DNA of 64,000 nucleotides from Methylophaga sp. (GTDB lineage Bacteria > Pseudomonadota > Gammaproteobacteria > Nitrosococcales > Methylophagaceae): the NCBI GenBank assembly GCA_026988435.1, contig JALSLH010000087.1, forward strand, positions 19,144-83,143. Reading direction: 5' to 3'. Shown here piece after piece: positions 41,458 to 50,272 of this stretch (the stretch's first letter is position 1; every line of letters starts with the position of its first letter). Position numbers and translations under genes: made by a program. Below the pieces are notes generated by a model, which ran no database searches, had not been told where the DNA came from, and saw only the letters and a program-made list of their open reading frames with translations.

Positions 41458-42035
41458 TCGTCGTCAAATTAGGCGGCAGTTTATTTGGCACTCCAGAGCT
41501 ACAATCATGGATGAAAGTATTGGCTGACTATTCTAAGCAAGTTCCTATCGTTATTGTTCCTGGTGGTGGTCCTTTTGCAGATCAGGTGCGTGCAGCTGAT
41601 TCTCATTACAAGTTAAGCAATAAAGCCGCCCACCATATGGCAATCTTGGCCATGAAACAATTTGGTTTGTTATTGGCAGAGTTAGCAGCTAGCGCTCACA
41701 TAATACATTCCCTTAGCCACGTTAGATCACCCTTTTCTATCTGGCTACCCGATGATAATCTTCTCCAACAAGCGGAGTTAGATCACAGCTGGTCAGTAAC
41801 TTCAGACAGCATTGCACTTTGGTTAGCTTCCAGGCTCTCTGCCCAGTATCTAATACTGATTAAACGCACTCATGCGAATACAACATCTATTGCGACATTA
41901 ATACAAGAACAGACGCTTGATGCCTCTTTTTCAGCTATATTTACTAGCAATAAAACCGATACAAAAATACTTCATTATCAAGATTTTGAGCGTTTTGGAG
42001 CTTTCTCTCAACAAGAAAGTTTATCTTTAATATGA
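41454..42035 (+). CDS. Amino-acid-kinase family protein, MfnE-like
   Basis: A 193-residue protein of the aspartate/glutamate/uridylate kinase fold: MIVVKLGGSLFGTPELQSW and PIVIVPGGGPFADQVR form the phosphate-binding loops. It is smaller than ordinary kinases of this fold and close in size to archaeal MfnE, which phosphorylates aminomethyl-furanmethanol phosphate to the pyrophosphate for methanofuran synthesis. Substrate is inferred from context only. It overlaps both neighbours by 4 bp. Confidence 0.8.
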   Translation: MIVVKLGGSLFGTPELQSWMKVLADYSKQVPIVIVPGGGPFADQVRAADSHYKLSNKAAHHMAILAMKQFGLLLAELAASAHIIHSLSHVRSPFSIWLPDDNLLQQAELDHSWSVTSDSIALWLASRLSAQYLILIKRTHANTTSIATLIQEQTLDASFSAIFTSNKTDTKILHYQDFERFGAFSQQESLSLI

Positions 42036-43177
42036 ATCCGCTTTCCTCCTTACTCGAATCACTGCTTAAACGGAATAGGACAGAATATTCTGAAGATGTG
42101 CGGAAATTAATTAACAGCTTAATCAATGAAGGCGATTTACACCATGGTGAGTCATGGGCGGCACATATGACACCATCACTTGAGTCCCCTGCATTATTAG
42201 GGCAGTTATTGTCAGGGCTACATAACGGCAACCTGCTTTCACCTGAGCTCTATCCACAATTAGTCAAAATTGAAAAACAACTTATTGATTGGTTCTGTCG
42301 GTTATTTGAGCACAATCATGCTCATTTCACCCATGGCAGCACTTATGCCAACCTAGAAGCGCTATGGCAAGCTAGAGAGCTTTCACAGGCTGACTCAACG
42401 ATTGTGTATGCCTCACAAGATGCACACTACTCGGTAGCCAAGGCTTGCCATATTTTAGGATTACAATTTAAAAGCATTGCCACTAATGAACGCGGAGAAA
42501 TATCAATTGAAGCATTGCGGCAAGCTTGCCAGCAACAAAGTCCGCTTGCCATCATTGCTACTGCTGGTACGTCTTCATGTGGTGCTATTGATGCTATTTC
42601 ATCATGTGTTGCACTGGCCGAACAATTTTCTTGTTGGTGTCATATTGATGCTGCCTGGGGCGGCGCACTAATGCTAACAGCCAAATCATATTTACTTGAT
42701 GGTTTGAAAGAAGCGGATTCCATCAGCTTTGACCCTCACAAAGCGCTGGCCCAGCCTCGCCCCTGTGGCGTGTTACTTTATCAGCAACCATTAAAGTCCA
42801 TTTCTGATATTGATTATTTAGCACAAGCGCCCAAGCAAACATTATTAGGCTCCCATGGAGGGGAGATTTTCCTACCACTTTGGTTTAGCTTACTTTTATC
42901 TGGTGAACAGAAATTGGCTCAACAAATCAATCATCGTTTATTGCAAGCCAAGCAATTTTATTCAACGCTTAAAAGCCAGACAGACTGGTGGTTATTATCA
43001 TCGCCAACAGGGATAGTTTGCTTCCGTCCAGCCAGCCATTACGATTTATCGCCCCTTATCGAGCAAGGCATCTTCTCAACAGTAACAATCAATGATCAAT
43101 TAAGCTACCGTGCCGTGTTTGCCAGCGATAAAACTCAGGCAAAGGCCCTTTTAGCTGCACTTGAGATCTATTTCTGA
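42032..43177 (+). CDS. PLP-dependent group II decarboxylase, MfnA-like
   Basis: A 381-residue decarboxylase of the glutamate/tyrosine/aspartate decarboxylase fold. The substrate region FTHGSTYANLEALWQAR, the cofactor-stacking His in YASQDAHYSV, Asp in CHIDAAWGG and the PLP lysine in SFDPHKALAQPRPCG are intact. Its short length is like archaeal MfnA, which makes tyramine for methanofuran. Given the neighbours, tyrosine decarboxylation is the leading idea; aspartate decarboxylation to beta-alanine is an alternative. It is the last gene of the operon and overlaps convergent damX by 10 bp. Confidence 0.82.
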   Translation: MNPLSSLLESLLKRNRTEYSEDVRKLINSLINEGDLHHGESWAAHMTPSLESPALLGQLLSGLHNGNLLSPELYPQLVKIEKQLIDWFCRLFEHNHAHFTHGSTYANLEALWQARELSQADSTIVYASQDAHYSVAKACHILGLQFKSIATNERGEISIEALRQACQQQSPLAIIATAGTSSCGAIDAISSCVALAEQFSCWCHIDAAWGGALMLTAKSYLLDGLKEADSISFDPHKALAQPRPCGVLLYQQPLKSISDIDYLAQAPKQTLLGSHGGEIFLPLWFSLLLSGEQKLAQQINHRLLQAKQFYSTLKSQTDWWLLSSPTGIVCFRPASHYDLSPLIEQGIFSTVTINDQLSYRAVFASDKTQAKALLAALEIYF

Positions 43178-44637
43178 ATTTGTTGCTGAACGCTATCAAA
43201 TCGACGTAACCACTTTGGCAATCCCCTAAGCTTTTCTGGCCAAGCATCACTGGCTTGCAATGCCTGATCTTTACTTTCAAATACGCCATATATTAAGGCA
43301 TACCAAGTCTGACCATTACGCATACTCTGAAAAATTGCCACATCGCCAGATACCCCATATTTCTCAATGAAATCGACTACCTTTTTTTCATCCCATGAGC
43401 CCATTAGTTGAAACGTATAATAATTGCCATTTTGTCGTAAAGTCCATTCTTGTGAATTAACTTCTGCCTCAGTAGCAGGAGACTCAATGATAGTAGTTAC
43501 TTTTTCAGAAATGTTCTCACTCTCTACTGAAGTGCTTTGTTCCGACTCGAATGGAGCTTCCTCTTTAGGTTCTGGAGTAGGAAGTTCAGCAATTAAAGCT
43601 TCAAGTTCTGCTCTCTCTTGCTCCTCAGCAGTTAGACCTGAATTTTCTTCATCAATAGTTTCCATTTCTGTAGGTTCGGAATCGGCAACAACCATTGCAA
43701 TGGGTGCTTCTGGCACTAATTCAGACAATTGGTCTAATACCACTTCATCTTCGACAGGAGAGAATAAACTATTAATTTTATCCTGAAAAACTAATAATAA
43801 TATTACTACGATAGTTAATATGCCAAGACCTAGCCATTTAAAAACACCGGCTAAATTTATAGTTTTAGAAGCTGATACAGGCTTAATCCCCAATAATTGC
43901 TGATGTGCTAATTGATTAATTAATTCAGGTTTACCCGCAGATTTTTTAAAAATTTGTTTCAATACTTTGGGCTTAAAAGGGAGTTTGCCTTGATGGCCGG
44001 CAACAGCTAATCTATGTGTTAGATATGCACTAAGTTCTGTTTCTGCAAAAACAGGTAAATCAATACGTTGAATACGTCCATGAATCGTATTGAGTTCTGG
44101 CATCGCATTTTCTGCTGTTAAAACGCCTCCCAGTAAAAATTGATCATTTCCTCGCCAAGAGAGCCAATCCAATATTGTGGCAAGGCTACTCTCCGACAAC
44201 TGATCAGCATCATCAATCAATAGTAAGGGTTTAATGCTCAAATTTTGCAAACTGAAACACCGTTGTTGTAACAATTCTAGATGCTCCGGGCTTAACCGAA
44301 TGTCATTATCATCGACGCCAAATGCGCGTAAACAGTGTACAGTTAGCTCCTCAGAGCTTGCCGATGATGTCGCATCAATACGGCAAATTCGAACATCCTC
44401 GCTCATAAGCTGTTGTAATTGTGTTAGCAAAGCACTTTTACCAACGCCTTTTTCCGCAAATATTAATGCAACTTTGTCGCTTGCCCTAATTAAATGCTGC
44501 AGCAAATTAAGGCGCTGTTCTATTTGATCGCTTTTGAAAAAGAATGTTGAATCATCAAGCTGATTAAAGGGCGCTGTAGTTAATGCTAACGGTATTAGAT
44601 AGCTAGGCTCGGCTGAGGATGTAACAAATTCATTCAT
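43168..44637 (-). CDS. damX: DamX-like AAA ATPase with SPOR domain
   Basis: A 489-residue protein: an ExeA-like AAA domain (about residues 20-270; Walker A AEKGVGKSALL, Walker B PLLLIDDADQL), one membrane helix (about 275-295, LGLGILTIVVILLLVF), a long acidic periplasmic linker and a C-terminal SPOR domain (YTFQLMGSWDEKKVVDFIEK, TWYALIYGVFESKDQA) that binds denuded septal peptidoglycan. DamX is a division-ring protein in E. coli, encoded after aroK-aroB as here. No dam gene follows; the next gene is the convergent decarboxylase. Confidence 0.9.
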   Translation of the reverse strand: MNEFVTSSAEPSYLIPLALTTAPFNQLDDSTFFFKSDQIEQRLNLLQHLIRASDKVALIFAEKGVGKSALLTQLQQLMSEDVRICRIDATSSASSEELTVHCLRAFGVDDNDIRLSPEHLELLQQRCFSLQNLSIKPLLLIDDADQLSESSLATILDWLSWRGNDQFLLGGVLTAENAMPELNTIHGRIQRIDLPVFAETELSAYLTHRLAVAGHQGKLPFKPKVLKQIFKKSAGKPELINQLAHQQLLGIKPVSASKTINLAGVFKWLGLGILTIVVILLLVFQDKINSLFSPVEDEVVLDQLSELVPEAPIAMVVADSEPTEMETIDEENSGLTAEEQERAELEALIAELPTPEPKEEAPFESEQSTSVESENISEKVTTIIESPATEAEVNSQEWTLRQNGNYYTFQLMGSWDEKKVVDFIEKYGVSGDVAIFQSMRNGQTWYALIYGVFESKDQALQASDAWPEKLRGLPKWLRRFDSVQQQIQK

Positions 44638-44710
44638 TTAATGATCCCTGCTGTTACAGCAAAAAAAGCGATACTGTCTCCATTATTACATCATTTCTTC
44701 AGTATAAATG

Positions 44711-45781
44711 CTAGGTCAATAATGCTGCTAATTTATCAGGGGAGTAATCATCACTTATTATTGCTTGACCAATGGCTTTCAATAAAATTAATCTAATCTT
44801 ACCGTTTTGTACTTTTTTATCCACAGACATTAAGTTCATAAATTGTTCAGAGCTCAATACTTCAGGCGGGCTGATTGGCAGGCCTGCGGCGAGTAATAGT
44901 TTTTTTATTCGCTCAACATCCTCCACTTGTATCCAGTCCATAGCGGATGACAATTCTGCTGCCATAACCATACCTATCGCAACACCTTCACCATGGAGTA
45001 CGGTGCCATAACCCATGCCTGTTTCTATAGCATGACCAAAGGTATGACCTAAATTCAATAAAGCACGCACGCCTTGTTCTAGCTCATCTTGCGCTACAAT
45101 ATCTGCTTTATCTCGGCAAGATCGCTCAATAGCTTCAGCTAAGATGTCCTGATCGCGGTTTCGCAACGCAGATATATTCTCTTCCAGCCAAACAAAAAAC
45201 GCCACATCATTGATCAATCCATATTTTATAACTTCTGCTAGACCAGAAGATAACTGCCTGTCATCTAGGGTATTTAATGTCGCAGTATCAGCTATTACAC
45301 ATTGTGGCTGATAAAAGGCTCCTATCATATTCTTGCCTAAAGCATGATTCACGGCTGTTTTTCCACCTACAGATGAATCAACTTGTGATAATAGTGTCGT
45401 TGGAATTTGTATAAAAGGAACGCCACGCTGGTAACATGCTGCCGCAAATCCGGTCATGTCACCTATGACGCCTCCGCCAAGCGCAATCATCGTTACATGC
45501 CTTGAAAATTGTGAGGCTAAGGTTTTATCAAATATTTCGTTAAGAACTGTTAAATTTTTGAATTCCTCTCCATCTGGTAATATGACTGCCTCACAGCGAT
45601 AATTCGTTAATCCATCCAATAGTTTTTGAAGGTAAAGAGGTGCAACAGTTTCATTGGTCACAACAAGCACTTCTTTGCCGCGAATGTGCGATGTTAATAA
45701 TTCAGGTCGTGATAATAAATCATCGCCAATATAAATAGGGTAACTGCGTTCATCAAGTGCAACCTGAAGCGTCTTCATCAT
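44711..45781 (-). CDS. aroB: 3-Dehydroquinate synthase
   Basis: A 356-residue NAD-dependent enzyme converting DAHP to 3-dehydroquinate in the shikimate pathway. Landmarks are [49 protein letters not shown] and the zinc ligands around [12 protein letters not shown] and HGEGVAIGM. It lies in the order aroK-aroB-damX; only 2 bp separate it from aroK. It supplies chorismate, which pabB uses. Confidence 0.98.
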   Translation of the reverse strand: MMKTLQVALDERSYPIYIGDDLLSRPELLTSHIRGKEVLVVTNETVAPLYLQKLLDGLTNYRCEAVILPDGEEFKNLTVLNEIFDKTLASQFSRHVTMIALGGGVIGDMTGFAAACYQRGVPFIQIPTTLLSQVDSSVGGKTAVNHALGKNMIGAFYQPQCVIADTATLNTLDDRQLSSGLAEVIKYGLINDVAFFVWLEENISALRNRDQDILAEAIERSCRDKADIVAQDELEQGVRALLNLGHTFGHAIETGMGYGTVLHGEGVAIGMVMAAELSSAMDWIQVEDVERIKKLLLAAGLPISPPEVLSSEQFMNLMSVDKKVQNGKIRLILLKAIGQAIISDDYSPDKLAALLT

Positions 45782-45783
45782 TT

Positions 45784-46305
45784 TTATTGTCCCGTTTCTT
45801 CTAGTTTCTTAATTAAGCCTGAGACAACGTGCTGGATCGACTGTTCACCTGTACGTAATTCTATATCTGCCACTTCGCGATATAATGGATCACGTAGTTC
45901 TAAAAGCTCCGTTATCTGCCGTTTAGGATCATCGGTTTGCAAAAGTGGTCTATTTTTATCCTTCAAGGTTCGACGAAATAGCTGATCAACCGATGCTGCT
46001 AAGTAAATAACTTGTCCACGGGAGCGTAAATATCGCCTATTTTCTTCAGATAAGATTGCACCGCCGCCAGTCGCTAATACAATATCTTTCAAGCTCGTGA
46101 GCTCATCCAACATCTTTTGTTCACGAGTTCTGAAACCTGCTTCACCTTCCATTTCAAAGATCCATGAAATAGATACGCCTGTTCGTTTTTCAATTTCCTT
46201 ATCGGTATCATAAAAATCACGGCCAAGCGATTTCGCCAGCTGACGCCCAACAGTTGATTTTCCAGCCCCCATTGGACCCACTAAAAATATATTCCCTGAA
46301 ATCAC
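45784..46305 (-). CDS. aroK: Shikimate kinase
   Basis: A 173-residue P-loop kinase with [16 protein letters not shown] (Walker A), the DTD shikimate site (FYDTDKEIE), TGGGAI and the lid region DKNRPLLQT. It phosphorylates shikimate at the 3-hydroxyl. It follows pilQ after a terminator-like hairpin and precedes aroB by 2 bp. The pilQ-aroK-aroB-damX order is widely conserved in gammaproteobacteria. Confidence 0.98.
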   Translation of the reverse strand: MISGNIFLVGPMGAGKSTVGRQLAKSLGRDFYDTDKEIEKRTGVSISWIFEMEGEAGFRTREQKMLDELTSLKDIVLATGGGAILSEENRRYLRSRGQVIYLAASVDQLFRRTLKDKNRPLLQTDDPKRQITELLELRDPLYREVADIELRTGEQSIQHVVSGLIKKLEETGQ

Positions 46306-46333
46306 TTGTTTATCATCTTAAAAACTATTACTC

Positions 46334-46367
46334 AAAAAAAAACCGGACCATTAAATGATCCGGTTTA
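46334..46367 (-). terminator. Terminator between pilQ and aroK
   Basis: On the minus strand AAACCGGATCA and TGGTCCGGTTT form an 11-bp stem with one G-T-type mismatch, and the stem runs into a stretch of about nine T residues. It should end or reduce pilMNOPQ transcripts before aroK. A TATAAT just upstream (46367-46372) could restart transcription. Confidence 0.85.
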
Positions 46368-46389
46368 TTATACTCAAATTTAACCTTTT

Positions 46390-48438
46390 CTAGAACTTAA
46401 GGCTATCTTTAATAATTTTCGGTGTTACAAAAATCAATAATTCTTTTTTCTTATCCACATTTTTTGTTGTTTTGAATAAAAACCCTACATAAGGTAAATC
46501 ACCAAAGAATGGGACTCGCGATGAACCTTGAGATTTTGTTTGTTCATAGACACCACCCAACACAACCGTTTCACCGTTATCAACTAATACTTGTGTTTCA
46601 ACTTTTTTAGTATCAATACTCGGCACTGTAAATCGTGCATCAAACACAGCCTGATCTTTATTAACTTTCAAATCCATAATGATTTTATCATCCGGTGTGA
46701 TTTGAGGAGTTACTTCTAATTTCAATACTGCTTTTTTGAAGGCTACCGCGGTTGCACCACTTGAACTTGCTTGTTGGTATGGTATCTCCGTACCTTGTTC
46801 AATAATAGCTGTCGATTGGTTTGAGGTAATGACACGAGGGCTTGAAACCACTTCACCTTTGCCTTCTGCTTGTAATGCTTGTAGTTCTAGTTCCAATAAT
46901 GTGCCAAATGGAAGCTTGGCTAGTGCGAGTGCAAAGGTACCAGCAGGATTCGCAAGACCTAAATCCACATTTAATCTATCATTTTGCTCAAGATCATCTC
47001 CATTATTTATTTGATCGGTTCCATTAAGTGTTCCCGATATTATTTGCTGATTCAATAAGCCATTTCCATTATGGTTAGCCGATGAGACACCAAAGCGCAC
47101 ACCTAGTTCTTTAGTAAAGTCATTAGTGGCAATAACAATACGAGATTCAATCAATACTTGGCGAATCGCGACATCTAATCTATCTATTAACTTACGAATT
47201 TGTACTAATTGATCTGCTGTATCTCGTAATAATAGGGAGTTTGTGCGCTGATCAACCGTTACACTACCGCGGCTTGATAAAAACCCTGCTACACCAGCAC
47301 CACCGCTAGATTTCTCAGGACCGCTTTGAAGCAATGTGGCCAACTCGGATGCTTTTGCAAAATTAACTTCAATGATTTCTGAGTACAGTGGTTCTAATTG
47401 AATAAGTTGATTCTTAGCTGCTAATTCTTGTTTTTCACGAGCGGCTATTTCTGAAGCCGGCGCAATCAACATAACATTACCATTCTGCCGCATTGCTAAA
47501 CCTTTAGTTTTCAGGATAATGTCTAATGCTTGATCCCAAGGGACATTTTTTAGCCTAAGTGTTAGGTTACCCTGGACGGTATCACTAGTAACTAAATTCA
47601 TACCAGTGAAATCAGCTAATAACTGCAATACTGCTCGCACTTCAATTTGTTGAAAATTCAATGATAATTTTTCACCACTGTAGCCAAATTTTTCTTCGCC
47701 TGTCGCCGTCACCTCTTCAATTACCGGTCTTACTTCAATCACTAATTTTTTATCTGCTTGGTAGGCTAAGTGTTCAAATTTACCTTTTGCAGATAAAACT
47801 ATACGTGTATTTTGTCCTTTTTGTACACTGTCAATTATTTTTACAGGCGTTCCGAAATCAATAACATCTAATCTTCTATGTAATTTTTCAGGAAGTGAAA
47901 CACCCGTTAGGTCTACCACTATAGTATCGCGTTCTTGGTGAACATCAACCGAAGCACCCGTGTTATTAAGTTCTATCGCTAGGCGTGCCTCACCAGCCTC
48001 ACCTCGTCGAAAATCAATATCTTCCACTTGGTAATTTGAGTTTCTTGCAACCACCTTCTGATTGCCACCATCGATGGTTACAATAACTACATTTCCATCT
48101 TGCTCAATCGTATAGGGCACTTTTTGTAAAAGATTAATGACCATTCGAGTTCTATCACCAGATTCAACAGTCGAAACACTGCGGGTTGCTCCAACATTTA
48201 TCTGTTGTGTTTTTTTATTTAATTTATTAGATACGCCAGCAAAATCTAATACTACTCGTGCAGGGTCATCAATTGAAAAGCTATTAGGCTTCCCTATTGG
48301 TTCAGAGAATGTCAGCACCAGCTGCGTTTTTTCCCCAGGTAACGATGAATAGCCTAGTGAACTGAGATCAGCTGCAAAAGCATTTAGACCAAACATAGTC
48401 AACCAGCCGGCAAGCATTATATTAAAAACTGTTTTCAT
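46390..48438 (-). CDS. pilQ: Type IV pilus secretin PilQ
   Basis: A 682-residue outer-membrane secretin. The start at 48438 gives a signal peptide MKTVFNIMLAGWLTMFGLNA ending FA/ADL and has GGTAGAG upstream; an in-frame ATG 24 codons earlier would bury it. Two AMIN domains (about 25-230) bind peptidoglycan, an STN/N0 domain follows (LNFQQIEVRAVLQLLADFTGMN), then N1 and the secretin core (VLIESRIVIA, LQALQAEGKGEVVSSPRV, ELLIFVTPKII). It forms the pore through which the pilus fibre passes. Last gene of pilMNOPQ. Confidence 0.96.
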   Translation of the reverse strand: MKTVFNIMLAGWLTMFGLNAFAADLSSLGYSSLPGEKTQLVLTFSEPIGKPNSFSIDDPARVVLDFAGVSNKLNKKTQQINVGATRSVSTVESGDRTRMVINLLQKVPYTIEQDGNVVIVTIDGGNQKVVARNSNYQVEDIDFRRGEAGEARLAIELNNTGASVDVHQERDTIVVDLTGVSLPEKLHRRLDVIDFGTPVKIIDSVQKGQNTRIVLSAKGKFEHLAYQADKKLVIEVRPVIEEVTATGEEKFGYSGEKLSLNFQQIEVRAVLQLLADFTGMNLVTSDTVQGNLTLRLKNVPWDQALDIILKTKGLAMRQNGNVMLIAPASEIAAREKQELAAKNQLIQLEPLYSEIIEVNFAKASELATLLQSGPEKSSGGAGVAGFLSSRGSVTVDQRTNSLLLRDTADQLVQIRKLIDRLDVAIRQVLIESRIVIATNDFTKELGVRFGVSSANHNGNGLLNQQIISGTLNGTDQINNGDDLEQNDRLNVDLGLANPAGTFALALAKLPFGTLLELELQALQAEGKGEVVSSPRVITSNQSTAIIEQGTEIPYQQASSSGATAVAFKKAVLKLEVTPQITPDDKIIMDLKVNKDQAVFDARFTVPSIDTKKVETQVLVDNGETVVLGGVYEQTKSQGSSRVPFFGDLPYVGFLFKTTKNVDKKKELLIFVTPKIIKDSLKF

Positions 48439-48536
48439 ATTGATTACTCTACCATTATTTTTTATTTTATTTTTATCACACACTATTAGTTTTCTGTCGC
48501 TATTATTCATCTTATATGCCTTAATCCTTATCCTTC

Positions 48537-49064
48537 TTATTCACGAACAGATATGGCGTTATTACGATGAATATAACCGCCATTCCCATCAGGCACAGTT
48601 TCTTTAATCGCTACCTCTGTGTCTGAAATAGTCAAAATTTGACCATAATTTTTCCCGATATAATTACCCACTTGAACTCTGTGAATAACACCTTCTGGTG
48701 ATCGAATTAAAGCCCATATACTTCCTTGTTCTAATGTGCCCACAAGAGAGAGTTCTCCTAGGCCATACTCTTCTAACGCCTCTTTTAAGCGATTTGTATC
48801 AGGCCGTATTCCATTGTCTACTATTACTTTTTCTTCAACTATGGCATCAGGCAAATCGACCACCACAGGTAAAAAGGGATTATGTAAATCCGATGCTGCA
48901 TACTCAAACTTTTCATAGGGTTTCAGAACAGGAATAGGTGCAATAGTTGATGGCGGCCGCGCCTTAATTTTAGCAACATAGGCATTAAGATCAGCTTTCT
49001 CCTGCTGACAGGCGGTTATCGATAAAATTAAGATTGGCATTAATATTTTTAATAACTTTACCAT
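48537..49064 (-). CDS. pilP: Type IV pilus lipoprotein PilP
   Basis: A 175-residue lipoprotein with signal and lipobox MVKLLKILMPILILSITAC, a disordered segment, and a beta domain near the C-terminus (LSLVGTLEQGSIWALIRSP, VGNYIGKNYGQI). PilP is anchored in the inner membrane by its lipid and links the PilMNO alignment complex to PilQ. It lies in the standard place between pilO and pilQ, 48 bp after pilO. Confidence 0.95.
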   Translation of the reverse strand: MVKLLKILMPILILSITACQQEKADLNAYVAKIKARPPSTIAPIPVLKPYEKFEYAASDLHNPFLPVVVDLPDAIVEEKVIVDNGIRPDTNRLKEALEEYGLGELSLVGTLEQGSIWALIRSPEGVIHRVQVGNYIGKNYGQILTISDTEVAIKETVPDGNGGYIHRNNAISVRE

Positions 49065-49112
49065 CTTAGTTTACTTCCTAAATTTTCCATTTTGCACTCC
49101 ACCAAATACCCG

Positions 49113-49706
49113 TTATTCTTGTTCATCAAAGTATCGATACGTTTTTGCCGTTACTGTCATAGTCATTTGTTCTTCACCACCCTCTGTTGTGAGTGGTTTC
49201 ATTGAAAAGTCATGAAGCGTTACAATTCTTGGTAAAGCAGCGATGCCACTGGCAAATTCTCCTAATTGATGGTAAGTACCTGTCACCATCATCGAGATCG
49301 GCAATTCTGCATAGAAATCAACTGGGCGCTCACTCCCCGGTTTGAATAGCTGAAATTCTAAGCCGTTTATTAATCCTGTCCGAGAAATATCAATTAATAA
49401 GTCCGCCACCTCATTTTTCCGTGGCAATTGCTGAAGCATGGAAGCGAAGCTAGTTTTAATTTCTTTCATCTGCTCTTTATAGGCCTCTAAATTACTTGCC
49501 TTCACCTGTTTGGCTTCAAAGGTGCTTTTAAGCTGACTCTCTTTTTGTTCTAAAACGACTAGCGCCTCTTGCTTCTCTTTGATAATAAACCAATAAGTTG
49601 CACCCCAAACTATAGCGCATAAAATTAATATTGAAATAACCTTAATTGGAAACGGCCATTCTCCACTTTCATTAAAATCTAATTCATTTAAAGATGACAG
49701 TTCCAT
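49113..49706 (-). CDS. pilO: Type IV pilus alignment protein PilO
   Basis: A 197-residue bitopic inner-membrane protein: a short cytoplasmic N-terminus, a membrane helix (about residues 23-45), a periplasmic coiled coil (EQKESQLKSTFEAKQVKASN) and a ferredoxin-like domain. It pairs with PilN in the periplasm. It overlaps pilN by one base and is part of pilMNOPQ. Confidence 0.95.
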   Translation of the reverse strand: MELSSLNELDFNESGEWPFPIKVISILILCAIVWGATYWFIIKEKQEALVVLEQKESQLKSTFEAKQVKASNLEAYKEQMKEIKTSFASMLQQLPRKNEVADLLIDISRTGLINGLEFQLFKPGSERPVDFYAELPISMMVTGTYHQLGEFASGIAALPRIVTLHDFSMKPLTTEGGEEQMTMTVTAKTYRYFDEQE

Positions 49707-50272
49707 TAGATTTCTCCATCGTCAACGTTGAGAGTGGACTCTTTTACACTTACCGTAAACGTCCTTATAGCATTATCATTTGTGGAGCTTCGTTTAACGA
49801 TGTTCAAAACTGCATCACCTGTAAATTCTTTATTTTCATCAAGCTGTCGCATAAAAACGGAAACACGTGCATTTGACTGGGCAACCCCATTAAAAACAAG
49901 CGAAGTTCCTGTGCGTTTTGCTGAATTTAGATGAACACCATCAGGGACGGTGCGTACAATGGCATCTAATACTTTCACAACTTTAGGCCTACTGGCTTGT
50001 AATTGTTGTATGACTTGGATTCGCGCCAATAATTTTGCACGCTCAGCTTCTAAAGTAGCTATTTCTTTAATCTGCTTATCAAGCAACGCTATTTCATTAT
50101 TCAAAAAAGCATTTCGTTTATTCTGCTCATCCATAAGACCATTAACAAAACTAACTGCGCCATAAGCTATCGCTGCGGCGGCAATAAGCCCAGCAATCAA
50201 TGCTGTGAAAAATTGCTTTTGTCGTTCTTGCCTAAGCTCTTCTCGCCAAGGCAACAGATTTATATGTGGCAT
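49706..50272 (-). CDS. pilN: Type IV pilus alignment protein PilN
   Basis: A 188-residue bitopic protein starting MPHINLLPWREELRQERQ; the INLLPWRE segment binds PilM. A membrane helix (about 22-44) is followed by a coiled coil and a periplasmic ferredoxin-like domain. It overlaps pilM and pilO by single bases (TAATG-type junctions). Confidence 0.97.
   Translation of the reverse strand: MPHINLLPWREELRQERQKQFFTALIAGLIAAAAIAYGAVSFVNGLMDEQNKRNAFLNNEIALLDKQIKEIATLEAERAKLLARIQVIQQLQASRPKVVKVLDAIVRTVPDGVHLNSAKRTGTSLVFNGVAQSNARVSVFMRQLDENKEFTGDAVLNIVKRSSTNDNAIRTFTVSVKESTLNVDDGEI

Noticed and set aside
48439..48510. 24-codon N-terminal extension of PilQ
   Set aside because: The extension would place charged residues before the signal peptide; the internal ATG at 48438 has a ribosome site and gives a normal Sec signal.
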